A stretch of DNA of 24,855 nt, taken from positions 1 to 24,855 of the IMG/VR virus record IMGVR_UViG_3300043436_002199. One strand, given 5' to 3'. The notes under the pieces are model-generated. The model did not search any database. It was not told where the DNA came from and saw only the letters and a program-made list of their open reading frames with translations. Source of the stretch: a virus. Within the stretch, counting starts at the first letter, position 1. The number at the start of each line of letters is the position of its first letter. The position numbers and the translations under genes are program-made. This document shows positions 1 through 6,943 of this stretch, one piece after another.

Positions 1-673
1 AAATCAATCCAGGGGCATTTGATTTTCCTTTATATGTATTAAAGAAATTATATATTAATCCAGATACATTTTTTCGATCTTCATTTAGTATACCAGTTAA
101 CCAATGACCAACTGCTAAAAAACACCACGATTCTGAAATATTATCTAATTCTGGAATTCGTTCTGATGCCTTTTGTGCACTTTCCAATTGTGTAGAATAT
201 ACTGATTCTCTAAAATATTCATTAACGACTCGGAGTTTGCATGTAATACCCATGTTATGGGCTTTTGCGGTATTTTCGAATACAGTTTTAGTGAAATGAG
301 ATGGTACTATAACTACATCCATTTTATTAATCGATTCAATCCACTCTTTTGGGCAAACATCGCCCTCTGTTCCAGCAGTTACGCCAATATTGTATTTTCC
401 TACATTTTGAAACTCATTTGGTACTGTAATCTGAACCCAGACTTCTGGCTGTTCATGTAATGGCAATCCAATCATTGCAGTTTGCCAGTGCAGCGGCAAT
501 GGATAAGTAAATGGGGTATGGCCCCATGGCAGCGAAACTAGTTTAATATCCCATTGATTTTCTCCTAATTCGGCTCGTGTCATCAATTCCATTGAGTTTG
601 TGATAAATTCACGCGCGTGGTGCCCATATCCACTTTGTGTTGCTAGTGGCGATGCTATAACTACTTTTCTCAT
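1..673 (-). CDS. Glycosyltransferase, GT-B type, partial (3' end off window)
   Basis: The frame opens with ATG at 673-671 and stays open to the left edge, giving about 224 residues with no stop. The N-terminus (VVIASPLATQSGYGHHAREF) has the glycine-rich first strand-loop seen at the start of GT-B glycosyltransferases. A later stretch around residues 78-130 (EVWVQITVPNEFQ, then VTAGTEGD and VIVPSHFTKTVF) matches the family pattern in which the acceptor domain ends with a 'messenger or guard' segment and a V-P-S-x-F/W loop. The donor-binding C-terminal domain lies outside the window. Its ATG overlaps the stop of the upstream glycosyltransferase as ATGA, so the two are probably translationally coupled. 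The acceptor is unknown: sugar transfer to DNA, virion protein or host glycan are all possible. Confidence 0.75.
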   Translation of the reverse strand, partial: MRKVVIASPLATQSGYGHHAREFITNSMELMTRAELGENQWDIKLVSLPWGHTPFTYPLPLHWQTAMIGLPLHEQPEVWVQITVPNEFQNVGKYNIGVTAGTEGDVCPKEWIESINKMDVVIVPSHFTKTVFENTAKAHNMGITCKLRVVNEYFRESVYSTQLESAQKASERIPELDNISESWCFLAVGHWLTGILNEDRKNVSGLIYNFFNTYKGKSNAPGLI

Positions 674-2154
674 TGTGTGATTCCTATATTTTTATATTGT
701 TTTTTTGTAACCGGTTTAACTACATATCTTGTTGATACCAATGGTTTATACTCAAATAATATATCGATATACCGTTTCATTGATTTCCCCATTTGTTCAG
801 CCGTTAATCCGTTTTCTAAACAAAACGTTCTACCGGTTGCTCCATATTCTAATCGTTTAGTAGAATCCATGTTATACCAATACATGATAGCATTTGCCAC
901 ATCATCAAAATTAACACGGTCATCAAAAATATATGGAGTCATTGGCGATCCTTGTAGTGATCTGTTACTAGGAAATACCGGTTTAACCCATTTGCCATGA
1001 TTTTTATATTTTCCAGCATGGTTGCTTGTAAATTCGCCATTGAAACGAATCCATTCTCCATTTTCGTCTAGAAATCCACATTGATCTTGTAACCCGCCGG
1101 TAACATTATTAATTATCGGAGTACCAGATAACATTGCTTCCGTACTACTTAGTCCCCATCCTTCGTTTGATGCTATATTAACTACCACATCCGCCACGTT
1201 ATACATGGCATTAAGTTCATCTAAGCCTAGTTTCTTATCTGAGAATATAATTTTACACTCAGGAGCAACGGCTTTCCATACGGCCCGTAAATCGGTGCCA
1301 TTTTCATCTGAAATAGCAGTATGTAATAGCAATGCAACTCGATCTTGTTGTTCTTGTGGTAGTCTTGATCTAAATTGTTTGAATGCTAGTATAAGATCGC
1401 CTGGTTGTTTTCTTCTGATATTTCGATTATTCCACATCACAACAAAATCTACATCATGTCCTGTTTTAATATCATTAAACATAGTTTGATAAAGTGGGTC
1501 AGTATCCAATATTGGTTTAAATTTATTATGATTTAGTCCATGTGGTACGAAACTAGTTAATATCGTTTTCGGAGTAATCAAATCAGTTAATGGTTGCTCA
1601 TCCAAGTCAATTACATTGAAATCATTTTGTTTTAATACTTCGTTGTGAATATTATGAGATTGTTTACTAATACCCATGATTAAATCACAACTTCCGTAAA
1701 ATGGCGCGTTCCACATTGGGAAAGGCAAATCATCCCATATGGAATAATAAATAATTGGAATTTCAAATGTATTTTTTAATTCATGTTCTAACGCATATAG
1801 CCAAGTCCAATATCTAGGATCGGTAAAATGTAGTATAGCGTCAGGCTTTTCAGCATTAATTAATGCCATTAAGATATTACGATCTCCATATCCAGACCAC
1901 GGAATAATTTTTACAGATACATCACTAACTCCAGTTTCTTTAGTAATATCCGCAGATACATCTATTCCTTTGCCGTGCTCCGGATGATTTAATGCAGCTC
2001 CTAACTGTACCCAATCATAATGATCAACTGTATTTAATACAATTTCTCGAGATATAGTTCCAATGCCAGATGGCAATCGCAAATCATCTGATAATAATAA
2101 AATCTTGCGTTTCTTTTTACTAAGGGTAGCAGATTCTAGTTCTGGTAATTTCAT
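670..2154 (-). CDS. Glycosyltransferase family 4-like (GT-B), 494 aa
   Basis: This is a full-length GT-B enzyme with two Rossmann-like halves. The N-terminal half begins at residues 17-40 (KILLLSDDLRLPSGIG). The C-terminal half begins near residue 236 (DFVVMWNNRNIRRKQP), which corresponds to the usual 'GR-x-x-x-KN' donor-side strand. The E-x7-E motif of retaining GT4 enzymes is present as E331 and E339 in NEGWGLSSTEAMLSGTP. Family knowledge says such enzymes use nucleotide-activated sugars; substrate and acceptor cannot be read from sequence. A purine-rich AAGAAAGAG lies just before the ATG on the minus strand, and a TATAAT-type promoter lies at 2181-2209. The next gene, another glycosyltransferase, starts inside its stop codon. 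The lysine-rich tail (about residues 470-494) is outside the catalytic fold. Confidence 0.85.
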   Translation of the reverse strand: MKLPELESATLSKKKRKILLLSDDLRLPSGIGTISREIVLNTVDHYDWVQLGAALNHPEHGKGIDVSADITKETGVSDVSVKIIPWSGYGDRNILMALINAEKPDAILHFTDPRYWTWLYALEHELKNTFEIPIIYYSIWDDLPFPMWNAPFYGSCDLIMGISKQSHNIHNEVLKQNDFNVIDLDEQPLTDLITPKTILTSFVPHGLNHNKFKPILDTDPLYQTMFNDIKTGHDVDFVVMWNNRNIRRKQPGDLILAFKQFRSRLPQEQQDRVALLLHTAISDENGTDLRAVWKAVAPECKIIFSDKKLGLDELNAMYNVADVVVNIASNEGWGLSSTEAMLSGTPIINNVTGGLQDQCGFLDENGEWIRFNGEFTSNHAGKYKNHGKWVKPVFPSNRSLQGSPMTPYIFDDRVNFDDVANAIMYWYNMDSTKRLEYGATGRTFCLENGLTAEQMGKSMKRYIDILFEYKPLVSTRYVVKPVTKKQYKNIGITQ

Positions 2155-2180
2155 AAAAACTCTTTCTTGTTTATAACTTT

Positions 2181-2209
2181 ATTATAAATATTTTAATTTA
2201 AAATAACAA
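2181..2209 (-). promoter_or_regulatory. Candidate promoter for the glycosyltransferase pair
   Basis: On the minus strand TTGTTA (2209-2204) and TATAAT (2186-2181) are separated by 17 nt. The -10 box is perfect and the -35 box is weak. It overlaps the last codons of the upstream SLOG gene and lies about 27 nt before the glycosyltransferase start. Confidence 0.45.
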
Positions 2210-2594
2210 CCGATTTGTTAGATTTTTTTGCTTGATTATAAGCTGTTTTTAAAACTGGATCTAGCTCGGGGTCATTTGTTAAAATCATTATATAATCACA
2301 ACTTAATGCCAATAATTTCATTCTGTGATGCAATTGGCTAAAATGATATTGTTTTCCATAATATGATTTTGGCATGGCTGAATACATATTAAATCCTGAA
2401 AATGATGGATTGTATTCTGCATATTCCATCCCAAACTCCAATGCATATTTTTTTACCATATGATTGGCACCTTCCTTTCCGCCGCCGCCTACAACTGTAG
2501 CTTCTGGATACTTTTGTTTGATACTATATAATATATCTTTTACTTTTCTTTTATTTTGCCAATTTGTATTTCCTATTATCGCTATTTTCATCAA
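2193..2594 (-). CDS. SLOG/YspA-like nucleotide-binding protein
   Basis: This 133-residue protein starts with a Rossmann strand (KIAIIGNTNW), has a glycine-rich loop VVGGGGKEGANHMVKKYA at about residues 34-51, and ends with a strand (YIMILTNDPELDP ... SVVILN). That order is typical of the SLOG superfamily (DUF2493/YspA), small single-domain proteins thought to bind nucleotide-derived ligands. No catalytic role is established for phage members. The start could be either of two adjacent ATG codons (2594 or 2591). It is read after the Cas4-like nuclease and before the glycosyltransferases, with no overlap. The assignment rests on fold pattern only; TIR- or DprA-related folds are the nearest alternatives. 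Confidence 0.65.
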   Translation of the reverse strand: MMKIAIIGNTNWQNKRKVKDILYSIKQKYPEATVVGGGGKEGANHMVKKYALEFGMEYAEYNPSFSGFNMYSAMPKSYYGKQYHFSQLHHRMKLLALSCDYIMILTNDPELDPVLKTAYNQAKKSNKSVVILN

Positions 2595-2626
2595 TATTTG
2601 TCGTATTTTATAATGATATGATTAAA

Positions 2627-3580
2627 TCATTCTCGTATCCTGTTTTCCTTAGGACAATTTTCATAATCAGTTTTAAATGGACACCATTTACAATTATTCG
2701 CACCCTTTCCGGCAATCGGCATATATGTTCTAGATTCATTTTTATTTCCATCCAAATCAAAACACATAGATATAAACTTATCAATTTGTTGTTGCACCTG
2801 CTTTTGGGTAATCTTTCCAGATGCCGGAAAAATTTGTTGTATTCGGTGTTGTGGGAACATTGAATCTACTTGTATTTTTCGTTTTACTACAAAAAATTCT
2901 ATATCGATATTATCTTTTGGATATCCAAACTGTTTTGAATAAAAGTTTTTATATGAAACTAACTGAGCTGCTTTTAATTTGTCTGCTTTTTGATATTTAT
3001 TCCACCCGGTTGTGCTAGTTTTAATATCAATAATATTAATTCGATTATTTTTGATGTCTTTGATTACAACATCGATAAAGCCATACCAATATACTGAAGG
3101 ATTAATATCCGATGCTGGTATACATAATTGAACTTCGATGCCTATTAGTTCATGCTGTTTAGTAGAAAAATACTGTGATCTTCTTTTTATGAACCAATTT
3201 AAAATTGAAATACCATCAGATAAAAATTCTTCTAATTCAGCCGGCGTTGAAAAATGCACGCCGTTATTTTCAGTAACACCCTTAAAATACTCAGTTTTCA
3301 TATTTTCAGTGAGCATTTTTGGCAGATCTAAATCATTGGCTTCATTGACTGATTTAGTGTACATTGTTGTAAGATACTCTTGCAGGGTTTCATGAAACGC
3401 AGTTCCAAATATTGTATTAATACTATGAGTAAATGGCGCTAACTTCTTTATGTATGACAGTTCCCACTGTTTCGGACATTTTTCATGCATTGCGAATTGT
3501 GAGTACGATATCTTAGCGGGGACTGTGCTAGGATCAGTTAATGATAATTTATATATTGGACTAATGTATCCTGACTTCAT
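2627..3580 (-). CDS. PD-(D/E)XK exonuclease, Cas4/RecB-like with Fe-S cysteines
   Basis: The 317-aa protein has the Cas4/AddB-type layout. ISYSQFAMHEKCPKQW near the N-terminus supplies Cys35, and GTAFHETLQEYL carries the motif I histidine (H63). The nuclease core follows: GFID (D170), IIDIKTS (D185, K187) and QLVSYK (Q206, Y210). A C-terminal cysteine set, C297, C300 and C309 (CKWCPFKTDYENCP), completes a four-cysteine 4Fe-4S site with Cys35. Family members are metal-dependent DNA exonucleases that act in recombination or end processing. Here it sits just downstream of the clamp and clamp loader block, which fits a role in phage recombination or replication. Gam- or helicase-fused forms exist, but this is nuclease only. 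CRISPR adaptation is unlikely, since no cas genes or array are present. Confidence 0.85.
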   Translation of the reverse strand: MKSGYISPIYKLSLTDPSTVPAKISYSQFAMHEKCPKQWELSYIKKLAPFTHSINTIFGTAFHETLQEYLTTMYTKSVNEANDLDLPKMLTENMKTEYFKGVTENNGVHFSTPAELEEFLSDGISILNWFIKRRSQYFSTKQHELIGIEVQLCIPASDINPSVYWYGFIDVVIKDIKNNRINIIDIKTSTTGWNKYQKADKLKAAQLVSYKNFYSKQFGYPKDNIDIEFFVVKRKIQVDSMFPQHRIQQIFPASGKITQKQVQQQIDKFISMCFDLDGNKNESRTYMPIAGKGANNCKWCPFKTDYENCPKENRIRE

Positions 3581-3595
3581 ATTACTGATATGTTA

Positions 3596-3685
3596 TTAGT
3601 TAATATCTTTATAATTATCTAAATCAAGTTGTATTGTGCCATTCGTAGCAGTAGCCGTTATAAATGTAAATACATGATTTGTCAT
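3596..3685 (-). CDS. Possible 29-aa leader peptide or micro-protein
   Basis: An ATG at 3685-3683 opens a 29-codon frame (MTNHVFTFITATATNG...) that ends with TAA at 3596, 16 nt before the nuclease start. A purine run (AAAAAAAGAG) and a TATAAT box lie directly upstream. No family is recognised. It fills most of the only sizeable gap in this region, so it is either a real micro-protein or a leader for the nuclease gene. Chance is a fair alternative for an ORF this short. Confidence 0.3.
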   Translation of the reverse strand: MTNHVFTFITATATNGTIQLDLDNYKDIN

Positions 3686-3698
3686 ACTCTTTTTTTAT

Positions 3699-3727
3699 AT
3701 TATAAGAAATTATTTTCGCAATTCCAA
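3699..3727 (-). promoter_or_regulatory. Candidate promoter for the nuclease unit
   Basis: On the minus strand TTGGAA (3727-3722) and TATAAT (3704-3699) are separated by 17 nt. It overlaps the end of the DUF3310-like gene and would give a very short leader before the micro-ORF at 3685. Confidence 0.45.
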
Positions 3728-3952
3728 CAAATTATTTGAAATATTTACCTGATCATACGCAGCTTGTTGTTCTGCTAGATATATATTGATTAAATCGTTT
3801 GTCTTTTTTAAATCTTCTGCAAAGTTGCCTTTGTGACGGCATCTAACTATTCGTTTTATAATATCAAATTCATAGCTATTAAGCTGCCACTCTTCTGCAA
3901 ATTTATATAGACTATTTTTGCCCCGATAGTGTGTTTGTGTGTTTATATTCAT
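3710..3952 (-). CDS. DUF3310-like small phage protein
   Basis: This 80-aa protein begins THYRGKNSLYKFAEEWQLNSYE and continues FDIIKRIVRCRHKGNFAEDLKKT. That matches the phage DUF3310 pattern: HY near the start, then a helix with iKYi-R...KG...eDL-KA. The molecular role of the family is not settled; some members are labelled nucleotide kinases without strong proof. Its ATG shares one base with the stop of the gp62-like gene (TAATG), so it is translated with the clamp loader genes. The tail after residue 60 is Gln/Asn-rich and probably disordered. Confidence 0.5.
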   Translation of the reverse strand: MNINTQTHYRGKNSLYKFAEEWQLNSYEFDIIKRIVRCRHKGNFAEDLKKTNDLINIYLAEQQAAYDQVNISNNLLELRK

Positions 3953-4407
3953 TATTTACCTTTTAATATAGTTTGTTTTTCTTTGTCGGTATATCCGTAT
4001 TTTGATATCAATGCATCGCAACTATGTAGATCCATTAAATCTATATACTCAACAGCTTCATGTTTGGATACTTGATAATGCTCAGCTACTTGTGCTACCA
4101 GTTCCTTGGTATAGGTATCTTCTTTTTTGCCTTTTATGTATTTAGCAAAGCCTTTAGATGCCGGAAGAAAATCATGATACAAACGATATGTTTCTGATGG
4201 TCGTAACAACCCAATTGTGTATGTTTGTAACACATTAACTAGTTCAGTGAACTCCTGACGCATACTCAGCCATCGATTCACAATAAATGGTGCGAATCTT
4301 TTCTGATCAGTTTCTGAATAGCTTGACCATTGTTTCTTTTTGTATGTTACTCCGTCGATAAAATCGAAAATTGTTGCACCTTGGGTTGCCCCTTTTTTTA
4401 CTGCCAT
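3952..4407 (-). CDS. 62: DNA polymerase clamp loader small subunit (T4 gp62-like)
   Basis: I chose the internal ATG at 4407 (MAVKKGATQG), which starts one base after the upstream stop, over the first ATG at 4443, which would overlap the neighbour by 35 nt. The 151-aa protein carries the signature of gp62-like subunits: DFIDGVTYKKKQWSSYSETD followed by PFIVNRWLSM and a helix ending GLLRP. In T4, one gp62 joins four gp44 AAA+ subunits to load the gp45 clamp. The gp44-like gene lies two small genes upstream and the clamp gene beyond it, so the T4 45-44-62 order is kept, with insertions. Sequence identity across this family is low, but the FIVNRWLSM block is distinctive. Confidence 0.8.
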   Translation of the reverse strand: MAVKKGATQGATIFDFIDGVTYKKKQWSSYSETDQKRFAPFIVNRWLSMRQEFTELVNVLQTYTIGLLRPSETYRLYHDFLPASKGFAKYIKGKKEDTYTKELVAQVAEHYQVSKHEAVEYIDLMDLHSCDALISKYGYTDKEKQTILKGK

Positions 4408-4408
4408 A

Positions 4409-4621
4409 TTATAGTTTATATTTAATTTTCCATTTTGCTTCAAACAACCGTCCTAATCCAATTTCCACAATAACTGCGGTATCTGGAATTCCTGGGAGTT
4501 TCATACCTAGAATATCATCGATACATTTGTTTCGAAACGTTTTCATTTTAGTACGAGCATTGCTACGATTTGATGTTTTAAAAACAATTGTTATGTTATC
4601 TTTATGATATGCTGCTGACAT
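4409..4621 (-). CDS. Hypothetical protein, 70 aa, in clamp loader operon
   Basis: No family recognised. The protein is basic (many Lys/Arg in MKTFRNKCIDDILGMKLPG and KWKIKYKL at the end) with no membrane segment. It overlaps the zinc-ribbon gene by one base (TAATG) and is followed after one base by the gp62-like gene, so it is firmly inside the clamp loader operon. In T4 this interval is empty (44 is followed directly by 62). It has no resemblance to the translational repressor RegA, which T4 encodes nearby. Confidence 0.7.
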   Translation of the reverse strand: MSAAYHKDNITIVFKTSNRSNARTKMKTFRNKCIDDILGMKLPGIPDTAVIVEIGLGRLFEAKWKIKYKL

Positions 4622-4833
4622 TATTTTTTCAGTTTAATTGGCTGAAACTCTTCTGGTATTGCGCCGCAATCATCGCATCGGAATACTGGAATTGGCACCA
4701 TTGTATCTTTATTAGCGCCGGTTAATAATCGACTAACCTTATTAATTGCTACTACTTGACGAAAATACAACCCATTGCATTCTGTGCATTGGATAGGTTG
4801 CATATCTGTTGGCTTTATATTTGGGGTGTTCAT
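4621..4833 (-). CDS. Small zinc-ribbon protein
   Basis: The 70-aa sequence has two CxxC knuckles, C16-x2-C19 (CTECNG) and C53-x2-C56 (CDDCG), separated by about 33 residues, the usual layout of a zinc ribbon. The part between them (residues 20-50) forms strands that would carry the two knuckles. Zinc ribbons bind nucleic acid or protein partners; the target here is unknown. It lies between the gp44-like and gp62-like genes with gaps or overlaps of 1 nt, so it is probably co-translated and may associate with replication or transcription machinery. Confidence 0.65.
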   Translation of the reverse strand: MNTPNIKPTDMQPIQCTECNGLYFRQVVAINKVSRLLTGANKDTMVPIPVFRCDDCGAIPEEFQPIKLKK

Positions 4834-4834
4834 G

Positions 4835-5770
4835 TTAAATTTCGTTTAATAAGTTTACAAACATTGCCATGATGTTGATTTCTTTGTCAACCACCGATGC
4901 ATCTTTAAATTGGGCTTCTGCTATGATTAAGATAGATCCACCAATATGACCTGTGGCAAATTCATCTAAACTGTCATACAAAAATGTGTACATTGGAGTA
5001 AAGTCTCTAACTTTGCTATCTGCAATTACTTGGCGAATTTTATTAAATGCTGCTTTTTTATCTTTAGAATTTTTCAACAATTCTAAAACTTCTGACATAT
5101 AGTTTGCTTGAAGAGAACTAGCTTTGTCTAATTGTAATTTATTATTTACTACCGAAGCTTGTGCTGTATTAATCGCGCGACGAATATCAGGATATGAAGA
5201 ATTTATAATTGCTACAATATCGTTAATGTCATATTCAACGCCCTTTTCATCTAATACTGTAACTAATCGTTTTGCTACATCAGTTTTATTCGGTGGTGTA
5301 ATTGCAAATGTTTGACATCTACTTTGAATTGGATCGATAATCTTTTCAATATAATTACAAGTTAAAATAAACCTAGTTGTTTTGCTATATGTTTCCATTA
5401 AATTACGTAACGCTGCTTGGGCATTGGGCGTAAGATAATCCGATTCATCTAGTATAATAATTTTCCATTTTTTAAATCCTACCGTAGAAGCATATCGTTT
5501 AATCTTATCTCGTACGGCGTCTACTGAGTTTTCGTCTGATGCGTTTATATACATTATATCCGCGTCGACACTATTAGCAATAATTTTTGCTAAGGTAGTT
5601 TTACCGGTACCAGCTGACCCAAAGAATAGTAAATGCGGAACATCTCCGTTTTCAATAAAAATTTTTACTTTATCAATAATGTGCTCATTACCAATGTACC
5701 CATTAATGGTTGCCGGACGAAATGCTTCTGTCCACAAAGTGTTTTCGATGTTATCTATATTTTTAAACAT
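4835..5770 (-). CDS. 44: Clamp loader large subunit, AAA+ ATPase (T4 gp44-like)
   Basis: A clear RFC/gp44 AAA+ protein of 311 aa. Walker A is GSAGTGKT (51-58), Walker B is IIILDESD (104-111), sensor 1 is TCN (137-139) and the clamp loader SRC arginine-finger motif is at 150-152 (QSRCQTF). The C-terminal helical collar domain (about 230-311) is present. It hydrolyses ATP to open the gp45-like clamp and place it on primed DNA. It follows the dUTPase gene by 8 nt and precedes the zinc-ribbon gene. All ATPase residues are intact, and the length is close to the T4 protein. Confidence 0.95.
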   Translation of the reverse strand: MFKNIDNIENTLWTEAFRPATINGYIGNEHIIDKVKIFIENGDVPHLLFFGSAGTGKTTLAKIIANSVDADIMYINASDENSVDAVRDKIKRYASTVGFKKWKIIILDESDYLTPNAQAALRNLMETYSKTTRFILTCNYIEKIIDPIQSRCQTFAITPPNKTDVAKRLVTVLDEKGVEYDINDIVAIINSSYPDIRRAINTAQASVVNNKLQLDKASSLQANYMSEVLELLKNSKDKKAAFNKIRQVIADSKVRDFTPMYTFLYDSLDEFATGHIGGSILIIAEAQFKDASVVDKEINIMAMFVNLLNEI

Positions 5771-5778
5771 ATTTTTTC

Positions 5779-6207
5779 TTAGTTTCCTGTTGACCCAAAT
5801 CCACCAGTCCCGCGCTCACTATTAGATAATTCGGTGGTTTCGATGAACTTAATTAATGGATATGGTAAAATTATTAGTTGGCCGACTCGATCGCCTACGT
5901 TGTATGTGCATCCGGGATTCCAATCTTTTATTAAACGAAACTTAAACATAATTTCGCCTCGATACCCCGAATCAATTACACCTACATGATTAGTTAAATA
6001 CACATCATGCTTGCTATTTGACGACCTAGGAAATATTAATCCAACATGTCCATCTGGAATTTCAATTGCCAAACCAGTACCATATACAATGTTTTTATAT
6101 TGGTCTTCGGTTCGTGAAATTGCAATTAAATCCATACCAGCATCCCCAGGTTGGGTATAACTAGGGATAACTGCATCTGTATGTAATTTTTTTATTTTTA
6201 CTTGCAT
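5779..6207 (-). CDS. dut: dUTP diphosphatase (trimeric dUTPase)
   Basis: All five conserved motifs of the trimeric dUTPase are present in 142 aa: PGDAGMDL (20-27), PRSSNSK (60-66), GVIDSGYRGEI (76-86, catalytic Asp79 and base-stacking Tyr82), GDRVGQLII (105-113) and RGTGGFGSTG (132-141). It converts dUTP to dUMP, preventing uracil incorporation and feeding dTMP synthesis. It lies between the clamp and clamp loader genes. The inserted segment at residues 31-41 (SRTEDQYKNI) is a surface loop. All catalytic residues are kept, so it is probably active. Confidence 0.95.
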   Translation of the reverse strand: MQVKIKKLHTDAVIPSYTQPGDAGMDLIAISRTEDQYKNIVYGTGLAIEIPDGHVGLIFPRSSNSKHDVYLTNHVGVIDSGYRGEIMFKFRLIKDWNPGCTYNVGDRVGQLIILPYPLIKFIETTELSNSERGTGGFGSTGN

Positions 6208-6220
6208 ATATCTAAGTTAG

Positions 6221-6931
6221 TTAGTTCTGTAATTGCACTAACCAATATTTTGATTCAAAATCTGGTCCGTTAAATTCTACCCGAGATAGCCCGTCTGGCG
6301 ATACATGTATTTTACCAGAATCCCCTTTATTTGATGTTAAAATTTCTTTTAATTTATCAGCCGAGAAGCATATTGGTTGCATATCACCAGCTGATGTCGT
6401 TCCTACCTCAAATGAAATATTATCTGCGTTGATTGTCGTGTAATTAATAATAAAAACAATATTTCCATTTTTAATTTGAACCGCAAAGTTTTTTGCATCA
6501 GGCAGTGCATTTTTTGCTTTAATAAATTTATTGATAAATTCGTCATCAATATTAATTGTAACATTGTAATCAGGTTCCGAGTTAATTGCTGGTACTGACG
6601 GAATAACGGTTGTATCTGCTAACATAAAGGTCATTTTAGTTTTTCCTTCTTTAATTACCATTGCATAATTTTTACCATTATTATCTTTTACGTCAATGTC
6701 AATATTTTCACCAACAGCTGATAACATTTTTATTAGTCCGCCGGTATGATTAATGCCGAGATCGCCGGTTGCAAAGGGGACGGTGTTCCATACTATATTT
6801 CCAACAACTGTTTGGTCATTGTCAATTAACTCGCAAGTAATATTATTATCCGACGAAACTAATTTAACTGCTTCGCAATTACCTCCTAGGTAATAACGAT
6901 TAATAAATGATTGTAACTTTGATTTTTCCAT
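6221..6931 (-). CDS. 45: Sliding clamp, DNA polymerase processivity factor (gp45-like)
   Basis: A 236-aa protein with the strand-rich, low-motif composition of phage clamps. LGINHTGGLIKMLSAV (about 58-73) corresponds to the gp45 region linking the two subdomains, and FSADKLKEILTSNKGDSGKIHVSPDGLSR (from about 193) corresponds to the conserved last helix and strand. The adjacent gp44- and gp62-like genes support the call. It would form a trimeric ring that tethers the family B polymerase encoded at 12722-15232. In T4 gp45 also activates late transcription. No Shine-Dalgarno is visible; the leader is pure A/T. Confidence 0.8.
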   Translation of the reverse strand: MEKSKLQSFINRYYLGGNCEAVKLVSSDNNITCELIDNDQTVVGNIVWNTVPFATGDLGINHTGGLIKMLSAVGENIDIDVKDNNGKNYAMVIKEGKTKMTFMLADTTVIPSVPAINSEPDYNVTINIDDEFINKFIKAKNALPDAKNFAVQIKNGNIVFIINYTTINADNISFEVGTTSAGDMQPICFSADKLKEILTSNKGDSGKIHVSPDGLSRVEFNGPDFESKYWLVQLQN

Positions 6932-6943
6932 TTTTATTTTATT

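Noticed and set aside
257-1489. Plus-strand open frames at 257-460, 677-1000 and 1205-1489
   Set aside because: They lie fully opposite convincing minus-strand glycosyltransferase genes, show no family motifs and have no ribosome sites; the same holds for all other plus-strand frames in the window.
2627-3580. Cas4-like nuclease as evidence of a CRISPR system
   Set aside because: No repeat array or other cas gene is present; stand-alone Cas4/RecB-like nucleases are common in phages.
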